Source: Ornithodoros turicata
Lineage: Eukaryota > Arthropoda > Arachnida > Ixodida > Argasidae
DNA: 64,000 bases
Reading direction: 5' to 3'
Assembly (NCBI RefSeq): GCF_037126465.1
Contig: NW_026999468.1
Location: 1-64,000 of the forward strand
A program made the position numbers and the translations under genes. Below, one piece after another: positions 10,955 through 22,975 of the stretch. Positions within the stretch are counted from its first letter, which is position 1; the number at the start of each line of letters is the position of its first letter. Under the pieces are notes generated by a model. That model saw nothing but the letters and a program-made list of their open reading frames with translations. It had not been told where the DNA came from and made no database searches.

Positions 10955-11713
10955 CCGTGTTGTAGCCAAGGTATAAAGCAGGCAAGGCCATGCAACGAGT
11001 GTTCAGTTTTTAATCCAACTCATTGTATTACAAATTATATTATGATAGTGTTCAGTTCAATGTATGAGTGATGCCAGATCGAAATTTCCTAAATTTTGCA
11101 TAATATTATTTTTTTCCGCGACAGAACAGAAAATTGGGTTGTAGTTCGTTACCGGGACCATTGCTTTTTAAAAATGAGTGAAAGCGTTTGAAAGGTAAAT
11201 CTAAAAAAAATAATAATTATAAAGTTGTGTGGTCTAGAACGTTTTTCATGTGCACTTCAACAACACCATCTGAAGCACTTCTAGCGCAAGAGAAACACGG
11301 CAACGCAAAGCCCAACGGATCCCGAAGGTGCCGTCTTGCAATAGGTACGGTCGTTGGGTTCGGTTAAAATCCTCACTTTAGTGAGGTTGGGTCAGTTTAG
11401 GTAACACAGATTGGGGGTGAGGGTCTGGGGGGCGCCACCCACGCACTAGGCGGTGCGGGCACGAGACTGTGCCTCGGGTTGGTCCTGAAGGCCTTCGTAA
11501 AGATGGCGGATCATCGCCAAGAAACGGGCGATAAAATTTAGTTTTTATACGTTTCGTGAGGGTCATTCCTGTTTAATTTCGCTCCTAATTAGCTCCTGCT
11601 TCATGTAAAATCATATCGTTTACCTAGTTACTTTCTTTGGCCACAAAAATGCAGTGGCCCCGGTGACGAACTACATCCGAAAATTTTCTATATCTATTCG
11701 CAAAATTTCCACT
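10955..11713. other. No recognisable gene
   Basis: A short perfect palindrome CCTCACTTTAGTGAGG sits near 11,370. No protein motif was found. Confidence 0.35.
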
Positions 11714-11956
11714 CACTCTTAAAAAATAACTTCACCACATAGCATGATCCTAGCCAACCATCATTCCGAATGACAACGTTCTCGCCCCTGATTTGTTGAA
11801 AATGGGAGGCGGGACCTTCCTTGTACTCATTATGTACGGCATTGTACAAAAAAGGCGTACGCCTCCCAGCTTCATCAAATCAATGGAGAGAACGATGTAT
11901 ATGAGATGATGGTTGGCTAGGAGTGTGCTATGTGGAGATGTTCATTTTTAAGAATG
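11714..11956. mobile_element. CACTC-type MITE
   Basis: A ~243-bp element with long inverted arms. The left arm has CACTCTTAAAAAATAACTTC, ATCCTAGCCAACCATC and GATTTGTTGAAAATGGGAGG. The right arm has the complements up to TTTTTAAGAATG, with GGCGTACGCC at the centre. It matches the copy at 36,915-37,163 block by block. Confidence 0.8.
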
Positions 11957-12310
11957 ATGGAGTTGGCAACGCTGTCTGGCTGCGGCGGCTACAGAATATG
12001 CCCCCGGTCACAGTTGAGGTGTATCTGTTCTCTACGCGTCGTCGCAGCCAAGTGGGAGCTCCTCTCATATGGTGTTGATTCGGCAAAGCAATGCGGGAAG
12101 GGGACGTTCTAGAAATGTATTTTCTCCGAGGATTGTGTGCTCTATAGGTGACGTACCCTCGACGGCTTTCGCCGACTAGGAGGAAGGATGATGAGAAAGG
12201 ATGAAAACGTGAGAAATCGTCCTCACGTTTTAATTGCAAAAAAAAAAAAAAAACGCAACATGGATGAACGCTGTTCCTTTTGGGTTACTGTCGCGACAAC
12301 AGGAACTTTC
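11957..12310. other. No recognisable gene; A-run
   Basis: A run of 16 A at about 12,239-12,254. No 3' LTR for the adjacent Gypsy relic is visible, so that element seems truncated here. Confidence 0.4.
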
Positions 12311-13189
12311 TTAATTCCGGCGAAGAAAGATTTTTGCACTATGGTACCCCTTTAAAAAATGGTATTTGACTTCTGGAAAGAGAAAGCATTTGCCTGAGTA
12401 TATATATATCTCGATCCCACTCTTAGCGTTTTCTGCCATAACGTGTCGCAACATGTTTTTGAAAGACCCGTTAAAACGTCCCACAATCCCGTTACTCTGG
12501 GGCTGATCTGGTGTGGAAAAACACATACAGACTCCCAGTCGCTTTTGAAACTCTCGTGTGACCTGTGACGTAACATTTGTTCCTTGCTTACAGCATATGA
12601 GTTCTGGTGTACCGAATCTCCTGAAATTTCAAGCAACGCTTGGCAGGTTGCTTTCGCTGTCCAAGCTTTGAAAGGAGTCACTTCTGCCCAGCGTGTGCAT
12701 ACATCTACCAGGCATAACGCGTAGCGGTGTCCTCTGGCTGAAGGAGGATCAACAGGGCCTATACAGTTCAAGTATACAGTTTGAAGTGGGCACTCTGGTC
12801 GAGCGAGAGGAGTAATAGGAACACGATCCGCCGTACGAGGTCGCGCGAACGTCTCACACTGAGGATAATTTTTGCAATACTTCTTAACATCTGTAACCAA
12901 TGTGGGCCAATAGAAATAACTCTTTATCCTCTTTTTCTTCCCCACAAGTGACCTCGAGTGGGTCGATCGGGCGCCAATTGCAATACATCGCTTCTGCGTG
13001 ACTGAGGCAACACCAACTGTCTCTGTTGTTTACCATTAACGACTTCTTCGTGAAATAGCAAGCCATGTTCGATAACCATCCCATGTGTCTGGTTTTCCTC
13101 CAGGCGTCTAGAAGTGATACGACATCTCGCTGTTCCTTAGCAAAGCGAGCAGAGCTCCGTGGTTTGGAGAGAGGCATCCAATTCGTCAC
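12311..13189 (-). pseudogene. Gypsy integrase fragment
   Basis: On the minus strand 12,352-12,945 reads YFYWPTLVTDVKKYCKNYPQC, the second half of the HHCC zinc-binding domain with its C-x2-C altered. It continues with a core containing YALCLVDVCTRWAEVTPFKA (first catalytic Asp). A different frame at 12,311-12,526 gives CFSTPDQPQSNGIVGRFNGS, the third-acid region, where the expected Glu of V-E-R reads G. The middle catalytic block is frameshifted. Upstream, 12,884-13,189 is a scrambled approach to the zinc domain. The enzyme would insert element DNA but cannot be functional here. Confidence 0.85.
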
Positions 13190-13499
13190 TGACTTCAGCT
13201 TCTTCCGAATCTAGCTTCTGTAGCTGGACTTGCTGTACCAATACATGTGCCCCAGAACTTACGTCGGCCTGACTTTCAATAGCCAAGACCTCATCGGCTC
13301 CCTGTCTAGCCTCAGTTGCTATTCTCCGAAGTTCCTCAAAGTCCTGTAGCGTAATCAACGCTCCCACATCATAGGCTAACTCCTCCGTGATAGCACGTGA
13401 CAACCGCCCTGGCTGGCCTACCCCTCCCTGGTTCCACTTAAAACCAGTTCCCACATAGCGCAAATCAGCTTCAACGGGCGCCCCGAGAGCTCCTGTCAA
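13137..13499 (-). pseudogene. Gypsy pol segment between gag and integrase
   Basis: One open frame ending inside the integrase approach. It carries VGQPGRLSRAI and a Glu/Gln-rich stretch, with no protease or RT motif. Since it sits between gag and integrase, the RT-RNase H part seems to have been deleted around here. Function is not recognisable from the sequence. Confidence 0.45.
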
Positions 13500-13545
13500 C
13501 TACACCTTACCACCTCTTTCTAGCAAACACTCCGACGGGATGTCC

Positions 13546-14610
13546 TTAGGGCGGCGTACTGTGCGTCAGCCCCCGAACCGACCCTACTATTAATGTACTG
13601 CCTACCACAATATCTACCCAGCTGGCGGGATCCTGGGTGTCCACATCCGTCGTCTGCCATACCATTCGCGCACCGACGCCACCCGTGTGCGTCCTGCGCA
13701 ATTCCGGACACTCCTTACGCATGTGTGCCATTCTTCTACATTCGAAACGACGTCTATCATTGGCGCCCTCACCTCTAGTGTTTCCTGCCAGATCTCTGTG
13801 AACCTGACCACATCTCCCATTGTCTCTTCTAGAGAACCCCCAACTAGTGACACTCATGGGCCTACGACTTTCCTGGAAGTTTTGCGCCACTCACTAGTTT
13901 CCCCTTGCACCAAATGCACTAACATTTCTTCAGGCATGACTTCGTTCAGTTTGTCTTCCACTATTAACTCCTGAAAAATCTTCACCTTACGACTCTCTAG
14001 GCAGGAATTGAAAAGAGTTTCTACCCTGTATTTAAACTGGTTCCACGTTTCATCGTTCGATTTCACCGCTGTTGCGAACTGCTGCTTGTACGTAGTAGCT
14101 GTCAACCTCAACTCCTTCAAAATTAAGGATTTCACATCGGCATACGGCAGTAAATCACTAGTGGTTTGCGAAGCCACAAAAGATCGCATCTACTGAATTA
14201 GAAAAAGCAGAATAACCGCTCCCGCATCGTCTGAGGAATTTCAAGGGAGTCAAATAAAGTGTCCATAGCATCTAGGCTGGGTATCGGAGTCAACGCTGTC
14301 CTTAATACGGCTGCGAATTCCCCCATACGCTTTCGCTCCGCTCCCACAGCGCTCTCGCCCGCACCCTGTGACCGTGCATGCGGAGTTGCCAATCTAAGTC
14401 TCTCCAACTCTATCTGCAATTCCAACTACAACTCTTTATCTCTCGGATCGCCGTTCGCTCTAGCTGTACCGCTTTGCACAGTCAACCCCGGCGGTGCGTT
14501 CTCCTGTTCGTCCTCCAGAGACGCTCCTGCCTGTCCCGGGGAACGACTAGTATTGAATCCGACCCGTCACGTTCAGGGCCCCACTGCTCCATGCCCCGCG
14601 TTCTAACCAT
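13546..14610 (-). pseudogene. gag: Gypsy gag
   Basis: The reading starts at the ATG at 14,608-14,610 (MVRTRGMEQWG) and passes through several frames. 14,198-14,425 carries a LQIELERLRLATPHARSQG coil and an N-terminal SLDAMDTLFDSLE. 13,854-14,189 carries the capsid C-terminal region (DVKSLILKELRLTATTYKQQF ... DETWNQFKYRVETLF). 13,546-13,890 carries a damaged zinc knuckle around FECRRMAHMRKEC. This is the SCAN-like gag architecture of tick Gypsy elements. Frameshifts at about 14,190 and 13,870 disable it. Confidence 0.75.
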
Positions 14611-14800
14611 GCTCGTCAATCCGGAAGAAAATCAAACAAAGTCCCACTCACACCATTGATAATCTGAAACTGCTGCAGGCGGACACCGACCGGGACACCG
14701 GGCGAAGGGGGGAACCCCTATATATATCTTCGCCAGCCACTTCGGATCAGGGCAAATATTCGTGTCATCCGACGCTGGGAGAATGCCAGGCTGCAGAATA

Positions 14801-14820
14801 GATCCTGTCGACTGCGCCAG
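14801..14820 (-). promoter_or_regulatory. Gypsy primer binding site
   Basis: On the minus strand CTGGCGCAGTCGACAGGATC lies about 190 bp before the gag ATG, the form of a Gypsy tRNA primer site. The next ~16 bp could be the last bases of a 5' LTR. Confidence 0.6.
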
Positions 14821-14837
14821 TCAAGAATACAGGCTCA

Positions 14838-16941
14838 AACAACAGCTTTATTACGAGATGATGACTGGCAAGTTTCATCGCCAGGGGCGATACTCTACCC
14901 CATTGCTGGTGGCGATGCGGTGATGCGGGGAATGAAATAATGAACCCCTTCACAATAAGGATCGAAGTCCTATGGCATCCAGAAGGGCCAAGAGAGCTTT
15001 GAGGGCAGAGCGTTGGTGGGCTGGGTGTGGCCAGGGACCAAGAAATTTTATGAGGGAGAGGGGGTGCGAGTCTAGCTCGTTAAGGGATGCGGAGAGTACG
15101 CTTCGGGAAGGTTGGTAGTGTGTGCAATGGAGAAGAATGTGCTCTAGATCTTGTACAGCACCTCAGTGACTGCAGTGGGGAGAGTCACGTTGCCTCAAGC
15201 GGTAACGCCTAACGCCACTGTGCTGTGAAAGCCACATCGAAGAGCATTCGATGAACTAATGCGGCATCTTTACGAGAGATATGTCGAGGCATTCGGAAAG
15301 CCAGCGCTGGATCAACTCTGCGCAGCATAGCTGGGGGGAGAATGTGAGTGGTCGATTGTCGGGTAGCCAGAGGAGTCACGAGGCGTCGAAGTACGGACCG
15401 ACGATCGCCTCTCCCGCGCCCGTCTCCGAGATGAGAGCTGCTTCTGTGGCGCTGTCGACCTGTTCATTCCCTTCGACACCGCAATGGGCTGGAACCCATT
15501 GGAGAACCAGCCTGTGCCCAACCAACGGTGTGGATGAGCCTCGGATGCCAGAAGTTTCAATTGCTTGCAGCGCAGATGTTGAGTCAGTGAATACGAACCA
15601 ATGGGGACATGCCGTGGGGTAAAGTGAACGATGTGCTGCAGAAAGAAAAGTATGGCATAGACCACAGCTGTGGATGAGGCTTGATGCGAAAGGCGACGTC
15701 CTTCCACTACACTTTCTGGTGGGATGACGAATGCCAACGCAGACTTGCCATTTGGAGACGCGCCATTGGTGTATGTTGTGCAGAGGTAGAAAACTTCGCG
15801 TCTACCAGAGCACAAAAATGGGCTCGAAGGACTTGAGGGGGAACCTGATCTCTGCGGTCCTGGAGGTCCGGAAGACGTGCGGAGGTGTGTGGCACAGGCA
15901 GAGACCAAAGGGCGTTCGGCGGCGTGACGTCCTTAGCTATGAATCCAGTGACAGTCTAGCGCGTCCTCTGCGCCACGCGATGGAAATCATTTTCAGAACG
16001 GTATCGAATTTGCCTGAGAAGTGGGTGACGGGGTATGTGCACACGCAAACGTAGGAAGTGGCGAGCCGTTTCACGCTCACAGAGGACCTCCACAGGGAGT
16101 TCACTAGATTCAGCTAGGACTTGCCGTGTTTCAGCCATTTTTGGAACTCCAAGGCAGCGACGGGGGCTTCGGGCAAACAGGGCCCGAAGGGTATTTAACG
16201 ACGTTGTAGAAATCCTGTGCAAGATTGAAAGGCTCTAAAGAACAGTCGCCCTCACCAAATTCGTGTGAATGGCTAGAAGGTAGCGTTGATCACAGCCCCA
16301 TCCTAAGCCAGAAAGATGTTGAATAACAGGAAGCTATCGCTGCGCTTTGGTTTCAAGGTGCTTAATGTGGCGAGCCCAGCGCAGGTTCGAGTTCAGGACC
16401 ACATCAAGGAAGGGATGGGAACGTACAGGCTTGAGCTTCTTTGCACCAACCCAAGGAGGGAAGTTCTCATATCCTTGTGAGTGAAAGGGAGCTCGACGCA
16501 CTTTTCTGCGATAGGTGCATTCCAAGTCGCGTGAGGTACAGATGGACATTATTTAAGGCTAGCTGCAAAGAGCGCTGAATGACTGGTCGTGAGTTGCCTA
16601 CTGTTCAAACGGCAACGACATTGGCATACACAGAGAATGCTACTTTACCGCTTATCGATTAGTATCGATTAAGGAATTATCTATTTTAGGCCTCCCATTG
16701 CCACGGTAAAACGTGTAGGACTCAGAATGCTCCCTTGGGGTACGCAGGGGTAATACATGTCAGTTGCAGCAGTAATAAACCTTTTAATGATCAGCAGGCC
16801 CCAAGTCTCGAGCTCCTTGTTCGTTGGTGCCACGCCCCAGACTGTTGTCGTTGCGGCTCGCGGCCCTTTTCTTCCCTTGGTCACATGACGATCTCGTCGC
16901 TGGAGCCCTTCTTCGTCCATACACCTGGCTAGGATGCACAA
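14838..16941 (-). pseudogene. LINE ORF2 3' half with 3' UTR (I/R1-like, RNase H-bearing)
   Basis: Read from high to low coordinates. RT motif VPQGSILSPTRF is near 16,730. The catalytic box reads FSVYANVVAV near 16,625, where active enzymes have Y-A-D-D, so it is dead. A thumb-like stretch with frameshifts follows. An RNase H domain lies at about 15,312-15,908 (SSTAVVYAILFFLQHI, then a shifted frame with the residues normally bracketing the catalytic acids). A C-terminal zinc motif near 15,130-15,180 reads DLEHILLHC. The ORF ends at the TGA at 14,950-14,952. A ~110-bp 3' UTR follows with AATAAAG and a GTTGTTTG tail at 14,838. The tail resembles the LINE tail inserted at 57,303. Confidence 0.8.
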
Positions 16942-17279
16942 CGCATGGCCTTCCCTCCACGCGGCGGCACCTAATCCGTTTCTTTTCGCTTTCCTTTTGC
17001 GTTACAGCTTTCGTTATTTTGCGGGGGCCACGCCGGTCACGGAACTAGCAGTAGGTCTGTACATAACAACTGCCGCTGTAGAAGGCATACGCCTGCCTCT
17101 ATGGGCGCCCCAGGATTTTTTTCCAGGGGGTTAGCAGGGCAGAATGTTTGGTATTCTGGCAGAATATCTGCGCCCGCAACCACACTGTTATTGCTCAGAA
17201 GCACTACGTTTCTGGATGCCAGGGAGAGGGGCGAACAGTCCCCTTGCCCCCCCCCCCACCCCCCACCCCGCGACGGCAC
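16942..17279. repeat. Probable interspersed repeat, no gene
   Basis: The stretch around GGGCGCCCCAGGATTTTTTT and GCGCCCGCAACCACACTG gives open frames on both strands, as transcribed repeats often do. A C-rich run lies at about 17,249-17,270. Repeat status is an impression, not shown within this window. Confidence 0.35.
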
Positions 17280-17390
17280 CCATGCCTCCCGTTTTCAACA
17301 AATCGGGGGCGAGAACAATGTCATTCGCCATGATGGTTGGCTGGGACCATGTTACGCGGTCGAGTGCTATTTGAAGGGTGTAAGGTAATT
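17280..17390 (+). mobile_element. CACTC-type MITE, right-arm fragment
   Basis: CCTCCCGTTTTCAACAAATC, GAACAATGTCATTCGC and ATGATGGTTGGCTGG match the right arm of the 36.9-kb MITE in the same order. The matching left arm is missing. Confidence 0.65.
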
Positions 17391-18458
17391 CAGCCAAGGG
17401 GTTTGTTCAGTAGTAGGCTAGTGCTGGTCGTGTATTCATGGGCAGTAAATAAAACTGTTATACAGAGGGGAGAATATAGAGTTAGCCTCAACTGATGCTG
17501 TAAGGAAGCCACGACATAAGTCGTTACTTCCAGTGTCGTATCTCTTTTAAAGGTTTTCAAATGTTTTGCAGCTATGTCATCTGTCGCATCAGAAGGACAG
17601 TCATCTATTTCTACAGGACAGCAGGAGGGTAAGTTCTGTGTGGAATGGGAATACGATTAGGGGTACACGCCACTCGATATGACATAAATGGCACAAAATG
17701 AGATTTTGTTCCCGATTTTGCCATAAAAGACACATATCTTTCATCGCGATTAAAGGCACCGAGGACGTCGGATCATATCACCCGCTTTCGTCTCGTATCG
17801 CGTGAAGAGCGATAAAGGAATCAGTTTCAGACGGACAGGATACGTCGCACACATGTGAACCTGCTGCGTGTAGGTACAGTAAGGGGTACTGTGAATGATT
17901 CTCTCACGCTTTTGATTAGCAGGAGACATGAACAAACCCCCAACCGTTTGTTTTTCAACAAGCTTTTTATTCAACAAGCGAATGCTTTTCTCACGAGGGA
18001 ATCGAACGTGAAGCAACCGAACTAATACCCCTGTCACACAGACAGCTTTCAATTCTGATTCAAACCAGTGACTGTTGAACATTCACGAGCGCCATCAAGC
18101 GTGTAATGTGTCAATCTGTCGAGAAGCAAAGGATCCAGTGCTCCCTGATTGGTTGCCACGCTAGGTGGCACTACGTGAATGTTCAGTAATCGAAGTGCTG
18201 TAGAAGTGCGGCTGTCGCCCATCGTGAAGAGTACAGAACATGTCCGACTTCGGCGCAAAAAATGCCCACCGCTGCCAGAGCACGCTGGTCCACCTCGTAA
18301 GTTCTCTTGTGTCCGAGAAAAGCGCTTAGCGACTGGCGTACGGCAGTCAACGTCGTCGCGCTCGCTCTGTCGTCGGCGCTGCGCCATAGTGTAAACAGGC
18401 CTTAATAGTCAAGCAGTGAGAGGAGGAACGCGGTGTTGGACAAAACTTTAGAGATCAT
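17391..18458. other. No recognisable gene
   Basis: Two minus-strand frames (17,750-18,082 and 18,049-18,387) are open for over 110 residues and overlap, but carry no motif. They may belong to an unrecognised repeat. Confidence 0.3.
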
Positions 18459-20940
18459 TTAAAGGAGCATGGAAGGACTTCTACTCGAAGCTCGACTCGA
18501 AACTCTATTCCGTTTGTCAAGCTGTCCGTTTGGAGCTACCATCAAAATAATTTCGCTCCCCAATGTATTATAACTACCTATACTACTATTATATTCTACC
18601 CACCAGTTAATGAGGAAGTGATCCCTACGTTTCGTATGCAGTTTCTCTTTAATGGCTTTAGCAATCTCGGCATTGATATTTCCATGAATCTTCGTCAATT
18701 TAAATGTTCTGCCCATCGTCTACTTTGTAACTGATTATGTCTCATTATTTCCAGATTGTTATTTTGCTTAATCCTGAACTGATATACAGCTGCTATTCAG
18801 CTGGTTGTTCGTTCTTCTTTTCCTACGAATTCAATTGTATACTATATCTTATAGTGCACTGCACAGTAGGCTGTTGTTGTCAGCCGTTGGTAGGCGCGAT
18901 ACAAATAAATCCAAACAAACAAACAAACAAACTGCACAATCAAATTTACAAAAACACATAACAAAAATTTACCAAAACGGAGACAGCAGCCGTGACCCTA
19001 GTACAGTTCCAAGAAGAGTTACCTGGAACGCGCCTACGACCGGCATGGTGGGTAGAAGTGCAGCGGTTTGTCCGCTTTGCCATGAGACGACGACTTGGCA
19101 TTACCGTGAGCATTTTGTCCTAAGCGCCGCTGGGTTAGCCCTCTTCACGCTCCGGCGGTCGAAGTGGCGTTTCAGTTAACTATGCTTCCCGCTGTACTGC
19201 CCTGCTGTATTGAGCCTGAGCTGTATTGCCTGCTGTATTGAGCTGTGCTGCCCTACACCACGAGTCACGTGAATGGACACCACTAGGTCTTAGGTCTTTT
19301 CAGGAGGGAAGGATTTTTTTAATTGAGGTTCACCTGAGGGGTCAACCTCAGTCAGGGACCTTGAGTCAGGTCGGTGACCCTCAATTGAGTTTCACCAAAA
19401 AGTGAGGGTCGCCTCAGTGCTTCTTTAAGGAAGAGCACTTGGAGGTGCACTAGTGGTCTTTGAGGAGTACCGATTAGGAGAACAAGCGCTCGAACACACA
19501 GGGTTCATGAGTAACAAGATCAGTAAGCGATACCCCAGTGCTTCCCGACAGCGTGCAGCCTCTCTGACAGTTTTCACTGCACAGTTGGTTCAGTGGCTAA
19601 CAGGTGGCGCCACAATACCGACCTCATCGCTTGCTTTCTGCTACTATAAATTGCACAGAAGCCACGGATATATATTACTCTTGCGATTGCAACCTTATTT
19701 TGTCAGGGTGCATATATGCTTTGTTTTTTTTTTTTTAGAAAATGTCATATAAATCATATAGAGAATAGAAGTTAACAAGAAATAGCTCGCAATAATCGTA
19801 GGAGACTGTTTTTCCTGCCAACGAATGAGGGGGCTCTCTACCACAAACGTCACACTAGAGTGGGTGACTTGAGACAGTGGGTAGGCGATTTTGCAAATGA
19901 ATTCCCCGCGGTGAGACAACTTCCGACAAAAATACTTTGTGGGAATGCTTTTCACATAGTGCTTTACAGGATGACAGCAGTTTTTGACCATGTTAGATAC
20001 CACTTTAATGCTCCTTTAAACTGCATAGTTGCAGAGCAAAACCCTAAGGGGTCGAATCCACAAGAACCAAAACCTCAACACATTTCTGTGCTCAAGTTAA
20101 AAAGATTGGAAAATGCAAAATTGTTTAGTGTTCCACAGGGTTTGCAGCCGCCTTTTCCTATCCCCTTGTCGGTATCGCTCTCTTTCGAATAACATGAGGT
20201 TGTTCCTCAAAGCATGGAGCACTCCGATTTCAACCCCAGGAGTGGGTGTGATGGAGAATAGTGATGCCGTTTTTCAACTACGTTATCGCTGAAATGCCTC
20301 TGATCAAGGCTCTAACTTTTCCTCCATCTATTTTATTTTGTTGTTATTTAACCCATTAAACCCATAATCTCTCTCTCTCTCTCTCTCACTTTTGCATTTT
20401 CCGTCGTCTCTCATCTCTAGTCATTCCAATCGATCTAAACCTCTCTGCGGTACATGCGGCAGGATAAGCAAACAGACGAGGGTGATCAGTGTGACCCCCA
20501 GGGACGCAGACGCCCCTAAAATGTTTTTTTTTTTTTTCATTACCTTGATTCCCTGCCACTCGATACTTAACCACTACAGTACCACCTACCACTACGATAA
20601 TTAAAAGTTGAGCGTGATGAGCTGCGGAATTGTCGAAATGCGTGGAAAATATATGCGGGAACCACGTAACACTCTAAAAGGACAGCACACAGATCGAATA
20701 TTACCGAAGAGTCTCGTCAACCATGAGACATAGCTGCAAGCTCTCCATAGTGAGAACATGAAAAATGTGCTCTCTGCTGACGTCCATGGGGTCGGAACTA
20801 GGTATCAAGTGTGCTCCTTCCCAACATCGACCTGACTATGTTTCGCGTTTGCTCGACGTGTCTACGTTCACTGGGCTCCGGCAAGGTTTATGGCACTCGC
20901 CACATCGCAAGGCTCCACCCATGCCGACTGGCTTGGACCA
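18459..20940. other. Repeat-rich spacer without recognisable gene
   Basis: (AAAC)n at about 18,915-18,931 follows ACAAATAAATCC, which resembles a retroposon tail. A cluster of TGAGGTT/ACCTCA words sits at 19,320-19,415. (CT)n is at about 20,370-20,388 and poly-T at about 20,523-20,538. No protein family was recognised. Confidence 0.4.
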
Positions 20941-21095
20941 TCGGCGTGAAGTGGGCAGAGCTATCAGTGGAATGGATCAATCAGCATGAAGTGGGTGGAG
21001 GTGGGATCGACCAACCTGGAAGGCTTAGAACTAGAGTGCGTCGGATTAGGATTTGCTCGCTTTACATCGGACTTCAACAGGTTTAGAAAAAGGAA
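20941..21095 (+). repeat. Diverged fragment of the inverted-repeat family seen at 39 and 48 kb
   Basis: GTGAAGTGGGC, GGATCAATCAGCATGAAGTG, GGCTTAGAACTAGAGTGCGTC and GGATTAGGATTTG follow the order of the 48.7-48.9 kb repeat. This shows the repeat also exists away from the polymerase element. Confidence 0.6.
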
Positions 21096-22640
21096 TTCGT
21101 GTGCGATGCCTCTCTACTACTCACGCTCCAAAAAGAGTTCCTCGATTTCCTCTTATAATGCCACGCTATACAGCTGCGAATTCATAACTTCCAAATACAA
21201 CACATATATCAAAAAATAAAATCACTGATTCCGCTGCCTGATAACTGTGATACGTTCTTCCAGGTTCTAAGGAACAAAAGATAACAGTATCGACTGAAAC
21301 ACTAGGAAGCGGGGGTGCCCCATGCTTTGAGGAACAGCCTCACATCAGTTGAGAAATGGTGGGATAGGAAAAGTGCCAACAAACAATCAAACGCCCGACG
21401 GAACGCTCAGAAATTGCGTATTTTCACATCTTTTTTACTGCAGGACGGAAAAGTGCTGCGCTTTCGATTCTTGCGGACTAGACACTTCGGGGTTGTGCTC
21501 TAAAACACTGCAATTTAAATCATGAATCTGTGTTCACTAATTATAAGGATAGGTTGGAAGGTTAATTAACGGCTGCACTAATTACTCATACAACTCCATC
21601 ATTGTGTAGGCCCCTCTGGGAACAGATATATTCAACGACTTTTCCGAGAAAAAAACTGAATCACGAATTGAAGAAAATTCTGGTCAATCTTACGTGACGA
21701 ACTCTCTATATTAGCAGAAAAAGTATGGCAGCAGCGCGCAATCCTGGTGCGCAAAAGAGCTTTAAATATCGCGGGTCGGGAAACCCTCGGCTGCCAGTCC
21801 GTGGCGTCAAGTGAGTCACCCAATAGCGATGAGCACCCCTTCTTCCTTCTTTTCTTCTTTTTTTTTTTGCAGTTGCATTTCGCGCCGCCCCTCCCGCCTC
21901 CCGACTGATGGTCGTTCTCGCTATAGCAGATGATTCTCGCCAGCCAGCAGAAATTGCTGACGGACTTGATGACACCACACGCCAGGATTATAGTACGGGT
22001 CGAGATCGCCGCCGTTGCGCGGATTCTTGTAAATTAAATTTTCTTAAGAAATTCGCATTTCCCAACAGAAATAGTTTGTGTGACGGTCCCTAAAGGCAGT
22101 GCCCCCTATCACGCGGTAAAAATTGTGTTCCAACTGCCTTCCGTGCTCCCTTCACAAGGAGGTCTTTACCATAGAACACACTTGACATCATTCATTCATT
22201 CCGAGTGACATCGTTTTCGTCTGATCTGTTGAACACGGGATCCGTACTCCTTTTTGTGACACTTTCCATTGATCTTAATGGTCTCGCTCTTTCCACGAAC
22301 TATGAGAGAGAGTAGTGTATTCTGTGTCCTTGAGCGCGTTATATGGTAAAGTTCTGCGTTCCGGGTGTTCCTTGTTCATCAGTGATGGCGACCTCAGAGA
22401 ACAACACAAACGTGTGACCACAGTGAAGCGGCTATAACGGCTCACGTTGCACTCAGGCAGGCCTGTGCGCAGATGGCAGTGTTTCCGGCGGCTGGGCATC
22501 ATACTGGTTTCACCTCCGCCGGCGTCGGCGACGCAAAACCAACAAGAACAACAACGACGAGATGTGAATAGTATATGGCACCATGGCGACAAGGAAATCG
22601 GCAAATAAATATGCTATCGCGTTTCGTCATATCGAGAGGG
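21096..22640. other. No recognisable gene; degraded MITE arm
   Basis: CATTCCGAGTGACATCGTTTTC and CTGATCTGTTGAACACGGGA at 22,195-22,245 match the left arm of the CACTC-type MITE family. The rest shows nothing recognisable. Confidence 0.4.
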
Positions 22641-22646
22641 CAATAG

Positions 22647-22975
22647 GGAGTGTTAGTAGACCGCTAATTATGTCACCACGAAGTTATCGTGCCTGCCGGA
22701 ACCAATAAAAGCATGTGTGGCTCAGAAACTTTGTCGTTGATTGGGTGCGGTAGATACATACGATAAGCCACATTATCGACGGTCTACTAAAACTCTCTAT
22801 AGTAACGAAACAGTAGAGAGTTAAGGTATACCGCTACCGGGAGCCCGATCGGCCACCGCGTCTATCGCACCCAATCAACACATAAGCTTCTCAGTCACAC
22901 GCGCTGTCATTGGTTCCAGCTGGCAGGGTAGCCTTTCGGTGACGTTACCAACGGTATACCAAAGCTAGTTAGTAT
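22647..22975. mobile_element. Two related MITE copies in opposite orientation
   Basis: Copy 1 (about 22,647-22,799) starts AGGGAGTGTTAGTAGACCG and ends CGGTCTACTAAAACTCTC. Copy 2 (about 22,811-22,970) is an inverted relative, sharing GTTGATTGGGTGCG, GGAACCAAT and the GAGAGTT end, with TATACC in place of CTACTA in the terminal repeats. Confidence 0.7.

Noticed and set aside
17750..18387. Two overlapping minus-strand frames over 110 residues
   Set aside because: The two frames compete for the same DNA and neither shows a domain or a conserved start; not supported as genes.
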